A stretch of 64,000 nucleotides of DNA from DATATV01 sp036268615 (GTDB lineage Bacteria > Actinomycetota > Actinomycetes > Mycobacteriales > Pseudonocardiaceae). The stretch covers positions 1-64,000 of the forward strand of contig DATATV010000087.1 in assembly GCA_036268615.1 (NCBI GenBank), read 5' to 3'. Positions 25,663 through 34,133 of this stretch are shown here, piece by piece (position 1 is the first letter of the stretch; every line of letters begins with the position of its first letter). Position numbers and translations under genes: made by a program. The notes under the pieces were generated by a model. That model saw only the letters and a program-made list of their open reading frames with translations. It made no database searches and was not told the DNA's origin.

Positions 25663-26181
25663 TCAGCAAAGTCCGGTCAGCGGTTTCTCGAACCAGTGAT
25701 CCGAGTACGGCCCCCCGCTGTAGGCCGGAATCCGCTGGTAACCCGCACCGGCGTACAGGGCGATCGCCTCGACCAGGTCGCGCCTGGTCTCCAGTCGGAT
25801 CGCCCGCGCGCCCCGGTCCCGGGCGGCCCGCTCGGCGACGGCCAGCAGCGCTCGGGCGGCACCGGTTCGCCTGGCCACGGGCAGCACGAACATCCGGGTC
25901 AGCTCCATCAGGTCGGCCTCAAGCACCCGCAGGCCCACGCACCCCACCGGCGAACCGGCCCCGTCGCGCAGCACCAGAAACACACCGGTCGGCGCCACCA
26001 GGTCGGTGCTCGGCTCGGCCGCGATGGCCTCGTCCACCTCGGCCTCGGTGGTACCACGCCGGTGGTACCTGACGACGAGTTCGGTGAAGTAGGCGCGCAG
26101 CAGCGCGGCCGACTCGGGTGCGTCGACATCGGTGACCGCGACGGCGAAGGGTGGCACGCCAGCGAATCCTGGTCGTGCCAC
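25663..26181 (-). CDS. GNAT-family N-acetyltransferase
   Basis: A 172-residue GNAT protein. The beta4 strand and acetyl-CoA loop read MELTRMFVLPVARRTGAARALL, with the substrate-side motif IRLETRRDLVEAIALYAGAGYQRI near the end, as in amino-acid or small-molecule acetyltransferases. The 5' end is uncertain: the GTG at 26181 lies inside a strong hairpin just past the ARC stop, and a GTG at 26157 (V-P-P-F-A-V) is a plausible alternative. It is downstream of ARC on the same strand. Confidence 0.82.
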   Translation of the reverse strand: MARPGFAGVPPFAVAVTDVDAPESAALLRAYFTELVVRYHRRGTTEAEVDEAIAAEPSTDLVAPTGVFLVLRDGAGSPVGCVGLRVLEADLMELTRMFVLPVARRTGAARALLAVAERAARDRGARAIRLETRRDLVEAIALYAGAGYQRIPAYSGGPYSDHWFEKPLTGLC

Positions 26182-26183
26182 CC
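26149..26183 (-). terminator. Hairpin after the ARC gene
   Basis: GGGTGGCACG (26149-26158) and CGTGCCACCC (26174-26183) are a perfect 10-bp inverted repeat, and the intervening bases add a 4-bp CCAG/CTGG stem. It starts 21 nt after the ARC stop on the minus strand. It overlaps the annotated 5' end of the GNAT gene. Confidence 0.55.
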
Positions 26184-26204
26184 TCGTCGGACAACCGCTT
26201 TTCG

Positions 26205-28001
26205 CTACAGGTACTGGCCGGTGTTCGTGGTCGTGTCGATCGCCCGACCCGACTCCTGGTTCTTGCCGGTGACGAGCGTGCGGATGTACACGATCCGCTC
26301 GCCCTTCTTGCCCGAGATCCTGGCCCAGTCATCCGGGTTCGTGGTGTTGGGCAGATCCTCGTTCTCGGCGAATTCGTCCACGATGGCGGTCAGCAGGTGC
26401 TGCACCCGCAGGCCGGGCTGGCGGGTGTCCAGCACGGCCTTGATCGCCGCCTTCTTCGCCCGGTCCACGATATTCTGGATCATCGCGCCCGAGTTGAAGT
26501 CGCGGAAGTACAGGACTTCCTTGTCCCCGTTGGCGTAGGTCACCTCAAGGAACCGGTTGTCCTCGCTCTCCGCGTACATCCGCTCGACGGTGTGCTGGAT
26601 CATCCCGTCCACACACATCTGCCGGTCGCCGGCGAATTCCGCCAGGTCATCCGCGTGAATGGGCAGGTCCGCCGTGAGGTACTTGGAGAAGATGTCCTTG
26701 GCCGCCTCGGCGTCCGGACGCTCGATCTTGATCTTCACGTCCAGTCGGCCCGGGCGCAGGATCGCCGGGTCGATCATGTCCTCACGGTTGGAGGCGCCGA
26801 TCACGATGACGTTCTCCAGGCCCTCGACACCGTCGATCTCCGACAGCAGCTGGGGCACGATCGTCGTCTCCACGTCGGAGGACACACCGCTGCCTCGGGT
26901 CCGGAAGATCGAGTCCATCTCGTCGAAGAACACGATCACCGGGGTGCCCTCGGAGGCCTTCTCCCTGGCCCGCTGGAAGATCAGCCGGATGTGCCGCTCG
27001 GTCTCGCCGACGAACTTGTTGAGCAGCTCGGGACCTTTGATGTTGAGGAAGTAGGACTTCGCCTGCCCGTCGTCGTCACCCCTGGCAAGGGCGACCTGCT
27101 TGGCAAGGGAGTTCGCGACCGCCTTCGCGATCAGCGTCTTGCCGCAGCCCGGCGGACCGTAGAGCAGCACGCCCTTGGGCGGCCGCAGCTTGTACTCGGC
27201 GAACAGGTCATAGTGCAGGAAGGGCAGTTCCACCGCGTCGCGGATCTGCTCGATCTGCCGGAACAGGCCACCGATGTCCTCGTAGCGGACATCCGGCACC
27301 TCCTCCAGCACGAGGTCCTCGACCTCCGCCTTGGGCACCCGTTCGTAGGCATAACCGGCTTTGCCGTCGACGAGCAGGGAGTCACCGGGCTTGATGACCG
27401 AGTCGCCCAGCGGGTCGGCGAGCCAGACCACGCGCTCCTCGTCCGCGTGACCGACGACGAGGGCCCGCAGCGGGCCGCCGACCTCGTCCGCGGGCAGGAC
27501 CTCGCGCAGCGTGCAGACCTCGCCGGTTCGCTCGAACGAGCACCCTTCGACCACGGTGAGCGCTTCGTTGAGCCGCACCGATTGTCCGACCCGGAGAGAC
27601 TCCCCCTCCACCGCAGGCGACACGGCGACCCGCATCCGGCGACCCGAGGTGAACACGTCGACCGTGCCGTCCTCGAATCCACGCAGGAACACGCCGTAAC
27701 CACTGGGTGGCTGGGCAAGCCGGTCAACTTCCTCGCGCAGGGCGAGCAGCTGTCCCCGAGCCTCGCGCAGGGTGTCGACCAGCTTGGCGTTCCGCTCGGT
27801 GAGCTGACTCACGCGCTCGGACGCCTCGGCAAGCCGCTGCTCAAGCAGCCGCGCCTGCCGGGGGGATTCGCTGATCTTCCTACGCAGCAACGCAACTTCA
27901 TCTTCAAGAAAACGGATCTGCGCGGACAACTCGGCACCGCTCTGGCCGATGCTCCGCTCGCCATCCTCCTCGGGCTGGCTGTTGGGACGGTCGTGCTGCA
28001 T
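26205..28001 (-). CDS. arc: Proteasome-associated AAA ATPase ARC (Mpa)
   Basis: A 598-residue hexameric unfoldase that feeds pupylated proteins to the 20S core. The N-terminal coiled coil (about 24-98) binds Pup; two OB folds follow (about 100-230); the AAA domain has Walker A GPPGCGKT (282-289), Walker B VIVFFDEMD and arginine fingers near RPGRLDVKI. The last residues GQYL are the penultimate-Tyr motif that opens the PrcA gate. ATG at 28001 follows GAAGGAAGG; frames further upstream have no support. Length matches mycobacterial Mpa. Confidence 0.96.
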   Translation of the reverse strand: MQHDRPNSQPEEDGERSIGQSGAELSAQIRFLEDEVALLRRKISESPRQARLLEQRLAEASERVSQLTERNAKLVDTLREARGQLLALREEVDRLAQPPSGYGVFLRGFEDGTVDVFTSGRRMRVAVSPAVEGESLRVGQSVRLNEALTVVEGCSFERTGEVCTLREVLPADEVGGPLRALVVGHADEERVVWLADPLGDSVIKPGDSLLVDGKAGYAYERVPKAEVEDLVLEEVPDVRYEDIGGLFRQIEQIRDAVELPFLHYDLFAEYKLRPPKGVLLYGPPGCGKTLIAKAVANSLAKQVALARGDDDGQAKSYFLNIKGPELLNKFVGETERHIRLIFQRAREKASEGTPVIVFFDEMDSIFRTRGSGVSSDVETTIVPQLLSEIDGVEGLENVIVIGASNREDMIDPAILRPGRLDVKIKIERPDAEAAKDIFSKYLTADLPIHADDLAEFAGDRQMCVDGMIQHTVERMYAESEDNRFLEVTYANGDKEVLYFRDFNSGAMIQNIVDRAKKAAIKAVLDTRQPGLRVQHLLTAIVDEFAENEDLPNTTNPDDWARISGKKGERIVYIRTLVTGKNQESGRAIDTTTNTGQYL

Positions 28002-28254
28002 GTCGGCACCTTCCTTCCCGCGGTCGTGTACACCACGGTACCGGCGATCACAGACAATCGGGGGGATCTGTCCAGGTACTGGACGCGTTGCGGCAGGTTT
28101 ACCGCCCGCTCGGAGGGCGGCACTACTCCATCCTGGTGTTGCTCGGAACCGATCAACCGCTACCGTGCGTCCAGTCGCTAGTCCAACGGCGTTCATCGGA
28201 ATGACAGCCTTCAGCAGGTAGTTTGTCTCTCCGGCCAGCAGCGAGGAGCGCATG

Positions 28255-28956
28255 ATGTCCGTGCCGCCCCAGCAACCAGGGCAGCCAGACCCATACGGAA
28301 CGGCGCAGCCCGGCGGTTTCGAGCAGCAACAAGGTGGTTACAACCAACTGGGCCAAACGGGACGTCCGCGACCGGGTTCCGACTCGCCGGACACCGGCCC
28401 GGCCTCACCTCTGCAGGGCACCTATCCGCAGCCGCCGCTGAACTACACCCAGCCCTTCGAGGCCGTTCCCGGCTATCCGGAGGAGCCCGCCGCGCCGGTC
28501 CGGCGCAAGGTGCCGGCGTGGGCGCTGGCCGGCGGCGGGGTCGTGCTGGTCGGCGTCGTGGTCGCGCTGCTGTTCGTCTTCGGGGTGTTCGGTGCCTCCC
28601 CGACGAGCAGCCCGGACGGCGTCGCCAAGGCCGCGGCCGACGCGCTCAACAAGCAGGACACCACCGCGCTCAACAAGCTGGCCTGCGCCGGCAGTGCGGT
28701 GCCCAACGCCAATCAGGGCATGGAACAGCAGTTGCAGCAGTCCAGCCCGAGTTGGGCGGAGAGCGGCTCGGCGACGGTGCACGGCAGCACGGCGCAGGCC
28801 CGGCTACACCTGAGCGCGACCTACCAGAACCACTCGGTCGGCATCGATTTCGGGCTGAACCTCCAGCAGCACAACGGCTCGTGGTGTGTGCCCAGCAACG
28901 GGATGCAGGCCGATCCGGGCAGCGAGACGATCGACGGCAAGAAGGCGAACGGCTGA
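28255..28956 (+). CDS. Single-pass membrane protein with Q/P/G-rich N-terminus
   Basis: A 233-residue protein, divergent from ARC. Residues 1-84 are cytoplasmic and rich in Pro, Gln and Gly. A basic RRK precedes a transmembrane helix (about 90-112), and about 120 extracellular residues follow with DALNKQDTTALNKLACAG and a second Cys (SWCV) near the end, likely a disulfide. The ATG at 28255 is preferred over 28252 because GAGGAG lies 6 nt upstream. The next gene has the same architecture and a similar ectodomain, so they look like tandem paralogues. Function unknown. Confidence 0.7.
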   Translation: MSVPPQQPGQPDPYGTAQPGGFEQQQGGYNQLGQTGRPRPGSDSPDTGPASPLQGTYPQPPLNYTQPFEAVPGYPEEPAAPVRRKVPAWALAGGGVVLVGVVVALLFVFGVFGASPTSSPDGVAKAAADALNKQDTTALNKLACAGSAVPNANQGMEQQLQQSSPSWAESGSATVHGSTAQARLHLSATYQNHSVGIDFGLNLQQHNGSWCVPSNGMQADPGSETIDGKKANG

Positions 28957-29159
28957 CCTGACCACCCCGAAGTGGCACAGGCCCCCACTCGGCGGTCAGC
29001 CGTGGGCCGGTTTTGTTGTTCCCCGGTGGAAATCGGCGATTGCCGCACTTAGCACAACTGAACGACCCCGGCAATCGGGCAAACCGGTCCTCTGCGAAAA
29101 TCGCCCACCTGGTGCCAGGGCACGAACAGTGCCGACCAGCACGACAAGGGGAACTGTAG

Positions 29160-30119
29160 ATGACCTACCCACCGCAGCCACCAGGGCCCTACGGGCAACC
29201 GCCCTACGGCCAGCAGCCCGGCCCCGGCCAGCAGCCCAACCCGTACGGGCAGCAGCCCGCCGGCCAGCACCCCGGTGGTCCTGGTCAGCAGCCGGTTCCC
29301 GGGCAGCAGCCCGGCGGTGGTTACGGGCCGCCCAGCGGTGGTTTCAGTCAGCCGCAGGGCTTCCCGCAGCAACAGCCGCCGCAGGCGCCCCAGCCCCAAC
29401 AGCCCGGCGGTTTCGGACAGCAGCCGGGCTTCGGGCCGCAGCCGGGTGAGTTCGGCGGTTGGGGCAACGACTTCCCGCAGCAGCAACCCGGCGGTTTCGG
29501 ACAGCAGCCGGGCGGACCGGGCAAGCCCAGGCGCACCGGCCTGATCGTCGGCATCGTGATCGCCGTGGTGGTCGTGCTCGGCGGCGGTGGCGTCGGCGCG
29601 TACTTCCTGTTCAGCAAGAGCGACAACACGACCAACACCGCCGCGGGCACCGGCGGCACGAGCACCGCGCCGACCGCGGGCGGCTCCGGTTCCACCGGCG
29701 GCGCCGGTGGCAGCGGATCGGGCGGCAGTGGCGGTTCGGGCGGCGGCAGCGGGTCCGGGAGCGGCTCGGGCAGTGGGTCCGGCGGTGGGTCAGGCAGCGG
29801 CTCCGGCTCGGGTGGGGTGAACACCACCACCGCCAACAACACGATCCAGGCCGCGATCGCCGACATCAACCAGCACAACATCGCCGGCTTCAACAAGCTG
29901 GTCTGCGCCGACGCCGAGGACGGCACGCTGATCAGTATCCCGGACGTGGCCAGCACGACGTTCGTGCTCACCGAGACCGGCGCCCCGCAGCCGACCGGGA
30001 CCGCCGAGTCGGTGAAGGTTCACTTGGTCGTGTCGGGCAACGGCAAGACCGACGCCCGGGACGGCACGCTCAGTGTCAAGCAGGGCCCGGTCGGTTGGTG
30101 CATCCAGAGCATCGGCTGA
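29160..30119 (+). CDS. Single-pass membrane protein with Q/P/G-rich N-terminus and Gly/Ser linker
   Basis: A 319-residue protein. Residues 1-120 carry many GQQP-type units, then GKPRRTG and one transmembrane helix (about 127-150). A Gly/Ser repeat linker of about 60 residues (GSGSG type) tethers a ~100-residue extracellular domain with HNIAGFNKLVCAD and a terminal WCIQS Cys. The pairing of NKLxCA with a late WC matches the preceding gene, so a shared fold is likely. The spacer probably lets the domain reach through the cell wall, which is inference. Confidence 0.7.
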   Translation: MTYPPQPPGPYGQPPYGQQPGPGQQPNPYGQQPAGQHPGGPGQQPVPGQQPGGGYGPPSGGFSQPQGFPQQQPPQAPQPQQPGGFGQQPGFGPQPGEFGGWGNDFPQQQPGGFGQQPGGPGKPRRTGLIVGIVIAVVVVLGGGGVGAYFLFSKSDNTTNTAAGTGGTSTAPTAGGSGSTGGAGGSGSGGSGGSGGGSGSGSGSGSGSGGGSGSGSGSGGVNTTTANNTIQAAIADINQHNIAGFNKLVCADAEDGTLISIPDVASTTFVLTETGAPQPTGTAESVKVHLVVSGNGKTDARDGTLSVKQGPVGWCIQSIG

Positions 30120-30132
30120 TGCCGACCTGAGG

Positions 30133-30169
30133 CGGCTGGTCCGCCGGGCCCGACCCGGCGGATCAGCCG
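30133..30169. terminator. Bidirectional hairpin between convergent genes
   Basis: Arms 30133-30148 and 30154-30169 pair over 16 bp with one G-T pair and a 5-nt loop. It follows the membrane-protein stop by 13 nt and contains the TrmI stop codon in its right arm, so it can end both transcripts. Confidence 0.6.
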
Positions 30170-31146
30170 GTGCTCGGCCGACGCTGCTGGCGCATCGGGA
30201 CGACGCCGTCGGCGAGCTTGCGGGTGGTCAGCAGGAACGCGGTGTGCGCGACCATCCGGTGCTCCGGCCGGACCGCGAGCCCGACCACGTGCCACGGCCG
30301 GACCAGCGCCTCCCACGACTCCGGCTCGGTCCAGCACTGCTGCTCGCGCAGCGCCTCGGTGACCCGGGAGAGCTGGGTGGTGGTGGCGACGTAGACCACG
30401 AGCACCCCACCGGACACCAGGCTGGCCGCGACCGCCGGCAGCACCTCCCACGGCGCGAGCATGTCCAGCACCACCCGGTCCACCGGCTCGACCGGCTCGA
30501 CCGTTCCAGCCAGTTCGACGACTTCGGCCGGTTCGGCGGCTCCGACTGGCTCGACGATCTCGGCCTGCTCGGTGGTTCCAGCCTGCTGGACGGTCAGCGC
30601 CAGCTCAACCGCGTCCGCCGGGGCGGTTTCGGCCTGTTCGGTGGCGCCGTGGGTGGCCACGTCGGCGACCCGCAGCGTCCAGTTGTCCGGGCGCTTGCCG
30701 AAGAACTGCTCGACGTTGCGCACCGCGTGCTCGGCGTGGTCGGCACGGGCCTCGTAGGACAGCACCGAACCGGTCGGGCCGACCGCGCGCAGCAGCGAGC
30801 AGGTCAGCGCACCCGAACCGGCGCCCGCCTCCAGCACCCGCGCGCCGGGGAAGATGTCGCCCCACATCAGGATCTGCGCGGCGTCCTTCGGGTAGATCAC
30901 CTGCGCTCCGCGCGGCATGGACAGCACGTAGTCGGCCAGCCGGGGCCGCAGCGCGAGGAACGACATGCCACCGGCCGAGGCGACGACCGAGCCCTCGGGC
31001 CGGCCGATCAGCTTGTCGTGGTCGAGCGCGCCGCGGTGGGTGTGGTACGTGTGGCCCGGTTCGAGCACGACGGTGTAGTGCCGCCCTTTCGGGTCGGTCA
31101 ACTGCACCCGGTCGCCGGGACGAAACGGGCCGCTGGCGGTGCTCAC
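30163..31146 (-). CDS. trmI: tRNA (adenine-58-N1)-methyltransferase TrmI, with low-complexity insertion
   Basis: A 327-residue SAM-dependent enzyme that makes m1A58 in the tRNA T-loop as a homotetramer. The N-terminal beta-domain (GDRVQLTDPKGRHYTVVLEPG) is followed by YPKDAAQILMWGDIFPGARVLEAGAGSG (SAM motif I, given here in parts), and DRVVLDMLAPWEV (motif IV). Between LRVADVAT and VDRVVLD there is an acidic, Ala/Val/Glu/Pro-rich stretch (residues about 166-221) that normal TrmI proteins of ~280 residues lack. GTG start with GAGG 8 nt upstream. Confidence 0.92.
   Translation of the reverse strand: MSTASGPFRPGDRVQLTDPKGRHYTVVLEPGHTYHTHRGALDHDKLIGRPEGSVVASAGGMSFLALRPRLADYVLSMPRGAQVIYPKDAAQILMWGDIFPGARVLEAGAGSGALTCSLLRAVGPTGSVLSYEARADHAEHAVRNVEQFFGKRPDNWTLRVADVATHGATEQAETAPADAVELALTVQQAGTTEQAEIVEPVGAAEPAEVVELAGTVEPVEPVDRVVLDMLAPWEVLPAVAASLVSGGVLVVYVATTTQLSRVTEALREQQCWTEPESWEALVRPWHVVGLAVRPEHRMVAHTAFLLTTRKLADGVVPMRQQRRPSTG
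30484..30651. repeat. Degenerate minisatellite-like insert inside trmI
   Basis: About 168 bp (56 codons, kept in frame) made of diverged GGTTC / GGCTCGACC-type units encoding repeated T/V-E-P/Q-V/A residues. It falls between two conserved motifs of the methyltransferase. Confidence 0.5.
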
Positions 31147-31210
31147 CGGAGGAACCTCGCGATCATGATCGTTGCTGCTGTGTGGCCAACGATCGTCGCA
31201 GAAGGCCCGA

Positions 31211-32359
31211 TCAGCCGGTGCGGCGGGCGTCCAGCGCGGCCCGCAGGTCCTCGCGCCGCAGCACCCCCGACGGCCGGCCGTCGTCGTTGACCACGAGGAA
31301 CTCCCAGGCCGCGGTTTCCCGGACCCGTTCGACGATGTCGTCGCCCGATTCGCTGTCGAACAGCACCGTGTCCGGCCGGATCGGCGCGGCAGCCTGTTCG
31401 GCCGGCGCGTAGGGGCTGGTCGCGGCGAGCTGCTGCGCGGCGACCTCGTCCAGCAGCCCGGCGGCCAGGCCGTCCGGCCGGACCAGCACGACGCCCCGGC
31501 CGGCCGCGGCGACCAGCGCGTCGGCCACCGGGCTCTCCGCGGGCAGTTGCAGCACCGGGCGGATCAGCTCGGTCAGGGTGAGCCCGGCCGGCCAACTGCG
31601 CCGCTGGTCGGCGGCGAGTTCACTGCTCGCGCCGGCCGCGACGAACCACGCGGTGAACACGCACACGCCCAGCCAGAGCCATTCCCACGGGTCGTTGGCG
31701 ACCAGCCGGGTGATGGCGAAGATCACCAGGCCGACGGCGATGATCCCGCCGCCGGCGACGGCCAGCCGGGTACCCAGCCTGCGGCGGCCGGTCAGCGCCC
31801 ACAGCGCGGCGCGCAGCACCCGGCCGCCGTCCAGCGGCGGGCCGGGCAGCAGGTTGAACACGGCGACGGCGAGGTTGGCCCCGGCGCACTCCAGGATGAG
31901 CACCCACAACGCGCTGCCGTGCGGGAAGACGAACAGCCCCAACGCGAACACCCCGCCGAGCACGAGCGACACGGCGGGCCCGGCGGCGGCCACCCAGCCC
32001 TCGTGGCCGGGGCGCTTGGCCGAGCGGGCCATCTCCGAGTACCCGCTGAGCAGCAGCAGGCGCACCCGCCGCACCGGCAGGCCCATACCCAGCGCCACGA
32101 AGGTGTGGCCGAGTTCGTGGGCGAGCACGGACAGGCCGAGCAGGATGGCGAACACGGCGGACAGGCCGAGCGCGCCCCACACGCCGATCCCGGGCAGCAG
32201 TTGCCGGATCACCACGGTGTAGGTCAGCGTCACCACCAACGAGCCCAGCCACCAGGACGGGGCCAGCAGCACCGGGACACCGCGCACCCGGAACAGCAGC
32301 AGCCCGCCGACCTCGTCGGTCGAGCGGGTCCACCCGACACGTGCGGTACGCGCAGTCAC
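31211..32359 (-). CDS. Site-2 protease family (M50) membrane metalloprotease with CBS-like C-terminus
   Basis: A 382-residue intramembrane zinc protease of the Rip3/SpoIVFB-like type. HELGH (AHELGHTFVAL) supplies two zinc ligands and the catalytic Glu, and NLLPGPPLDGGRVL supplies the third ligand. Six or so hydrophobic helices fill residues 20-240; the last ~130 residues are a CBS-pair-like domain. It probably cleaves a membrane substrate such as an anti-sigma factor. The second of two adjacent GTG codons (32359) is preferred because TACGCT lies 6 nt upstream and no Shine-Dalgarno is seen. It diverges from the RecB-like gene. Confidence 0.88.
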   Translation of the reverse strand: MTARTARVGWTRSTDEVGGLLLFRVRGVPVLLAPSWWLGSLVVTLTYTVVIRQLLPGIGVWGALGLSAVFAILLGLSVLAHELGHTFVALGMGLPVRRVRLLLLSGYSEMARSAKRPGHEGWVAAAGPAVSLVLGGVFALGLFVFPHGSALWVLILECAGANLAVAVFNLLPGPPLDGGRVLRAALWALTGRRRLGTRLAVAGGGIIAVGLVIFAITRLVANDPWEWLWLGVCVFTAWFVAAGASSELAADQRRSWPAGLTLTELIRPVLQLPAESPVADALVAAAGRGVVLVRPDGLAAGLLDEVAAQQLAATSPYAPAEQAAAPIRPDTVLFDSESGDDIVERVRETAAWEFLVVNDDGRPSGVLRREDLRAALDARRTG

Positions 32360-32420
32360 CACCGCAGCGTAGAGCCAGGTGAGTCAACCTGCCGTTACCT
32401 GGCATGTCGGGGGCGTGCCT

Positions 32421-32426
32421 TACCCT
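32421..32426 (+). promoter_or_regulatory. -10 element for the RecB-like nuclease
   Basis: TACCCT is followed by seven bases and ATG at 32434, with no Shine-Dalgarno: a leaderless-type start. Confidence 0.4.
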
Positions 32427-32433
32427 GCGCATC

Positions 32434-33330
32434 ATGGTCGACACGGTCGCGGTGGAGTTGAAGTCCGGAACTGGGTCGAGTACCGAGGTGCGCAGGCCGG
32501 CACTGTCGCCGTCCCGGGCGAGCGACTTCAAACAGTGCCCGCTGCTCTACCGGCTCCGGGCGGTGGACCGGATTCCGGAGAAGCCGACCAGGGCGCAGGT
32601 GCGCGGCACGGTGGTGCACTCGGCGCTGGAGAAGCTGTTCGCGCTGCCGGCCGCGGAGCGCCTGCCCGAGCAGGCACAGGCGCTGGTCGACCCGTCCTGG
32701 GCGGAGCTGCTGGCCGAGCGGCCGGAAGTGCTGGACATGTTCGAGGGCGCCGACGATCCGGCGATCCAGGAGTGGCTGAAGTCGGCCAAGAAGCTGTTGA
32801 GCGGCTATTTCACCCTGGAGGACCCGAGCCGGTTCGAGCCGGAGGCGTGCGAGCTTCGGGTGGAGATCGAGCTGCCCTCCGGGATGCTGCTGCGCGGGTT
32901 CATCGATCGGCTGGACGTCGCGCCGACCGGCGAGATCCGGGTGGTCGACTACAAGACCGGCGCGGCGCCGAGGGAGATCGGCGAGGCCAAGGCGCTGTTC
33001 CAGATGAAGTTCTACGCGCTGGCGGTGTTCCGGCTGCGCGGGGTGGTGCCCCGGCAGCTGCGGCTGATGTACCTGTCGGACAAGCAGGACCTGATCTACT
33101 CGCCGGACGAGGCCGAGTTGGTCCGGTTCGAGCGGCTGCTGGACGCGGTCTGGGCGGCCATCCTGCGCGCCGGCAGGACCGGCGACTTCCCGCCCAGCAA
33201 GAGCAAGTTGTGTGACTACTGCGACCACAAGGCGCTCTGCCCGGCGTTCGGCGGCACGCCCCCGCCGTATCCGGGCTGGCCGGACCCGACCGCGCTGGGC
33301 CAGGAGAGCGTGCTGGAGCGCACCGACTGA
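32434..33330 (+). CDS. RecB-family PD-(D/E)XK exonuclease with Fe-S-type cysteines
   Basis: A 298-residue stand-alone nuclease. It opens with LSPSRASDFKQCPLLYRL (first Cys); the nuclease core has RGTVVHSALE, LLRGFIDRLDV and VVDYKTG (the PD-(D/E)XK Asp and Lys), then QMKFYAL. The C-terminus has CDYCDHKALCPAF, three more Cys, giving the four-Cys iron-sulfur arrangement of AddB/Cas4-like enzymes. No helicase domain is present. The M. tuberculosis orthologue position (Rv2119) is the same, near trmI. Its TGA overlaps the next ATG (TGATG). Confidence 0.9.
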   Translation: MVDTVAVELKSGTGSSTEVRRPALSPSRASDFKQCPLLYRLRAVDRIPEKPTRAQVRGTVVHSALEKLFALPAAERLPEQAQALVDPSWAELLAERPEVLDMFEGADDPAIQEWLKSAKKLLSGYFTLEDPSRFEPEACELRVEIELPSGMLLRGFIDRLDVAPTGEIRVVDYKTGAAPREIGEAKALFQMKFYALAVFRLRGVVPRQLRLMYLSDKQDLIYSPDEAELVRFERLLDAVWAAILRAGRTGDFPPSKSKLCDYCDHKALCPAFGGTPPPYPGWPDPTALGQESVLERTD

Positions 33331-34133
33331 TGGGTTCCTCCGCCTTCTACCTGCCGCTGGGCGACGACCGGTACGTCTCGACCGAGCACACCGGCGGCCC
33401 GTGGTCGCCCGACAGCCAGCACATGGGGCCGCCCTCGGGGCTGCTCACTCGCGAGTTGGAACGCGTCCCGACCGGCCTGACCGACACCGGGTCGGGCGTG
33501 CCGCCCTCGATCGCCCGGATCACCGTGGAGATCCTCGGCCCGGTGCCGGTGGCCGAGTTGCGGGTGCGCAGCTCGGTGCAGCGGTCGGGCCGTTCGGTGG
33601 AGCTGCTGTCCGCCGAGCTGTCGGCCGGGTCGCGGCCGGTCGCCCGCGCGCTGGCCTGGCGGCTGACCGGTACCGACACCCGTGCGGTCGCCGCAGGCGC
33701 CGGTGATCCGCTGCCCTCGCCCGAGCAGGCCGAGCCGCAGTTCGCCAAGCCGGAGGGATGGCTGTCGGGCTACCTGGACGCGATGGAGTTGCTGAGCGTG
33801 CGCGGTGGCCTCGGGCCGGTCGGCCCGGCGACGTTGTGGTTGCGCCAGCGGGTGCCGTTGGTGGACGGCGAGCCGCCCAGCGGCCTGCAACGGCTGATGA
33901 CGGTCGCCGACACCGGCAACGGCGCGTCCAACCGGCTGGACCTGCGGCACTGGCTGTTCATCAACACCGAGCTGACCGTGCACATCTGGCGGGTGCCGAC
34001 CGGCGAGTGGATCGGCCTGGACGCCGACACCGCGATCGGCCCCAACGGCGTCGGCACAGCGACCAGCAAGCTGCACGACACCGACGGCCCGGTGGGTCGC
34101 GGCGCCCAGGCGCTACTGGTCCGGCCGCGCTAG
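33330..34133 (+). CDS. Acyl-CoA thioesterase-like protein (double hotdog)
   Basis: A 267-residue thioesterase-superfamily protein. It resembles the TesB-like double-hotdog family: an N-terminal hotdog with GPPSGLLTRELERV and ITVEILGPVPVAELRVRSSVQRSGRSVELL, and a C-terminal hotdog ending GEWIGLDADTAIGPNGVGTA. It probably hydrolyses an acyl-CoA in the cytosol. Translation is coupled to the nuclease (TGATG). Its TAG overlaps the converging TetR stop in a CTAG tetranucleotide, leaving no intergenic space. Confidence 0.78.
   Translation: MGSSAFYLPLGDDRYVSTEHTGGPWSPDSQHMGPPSGLLTRELERVPTGLTDTGSGVPPSIARITVEILGPVPVAELRVRSSVQRSGRSVELLSAELSAGSRPVARALAWRLTGTDTRAVAAGAGDPLPSPEQAEPQFAKPEGWLSGYLDAMELLSVRGGLGPVGPATLWLRQRVPLVDGEPPSGLQRLMTVADTGNGASNRLDLRHWLFINTELTVHIWRVPTGEWIGLDADTAIGPNGVGTATSKLHDTDGPVGRGAQALLVRPR

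Noticed and set aside
30484..30651. Short repeats resembling a CRISPR-like array
   Set aside because: Units are too short and irregular, have no constant spacer length, and are in frame inside trmI.
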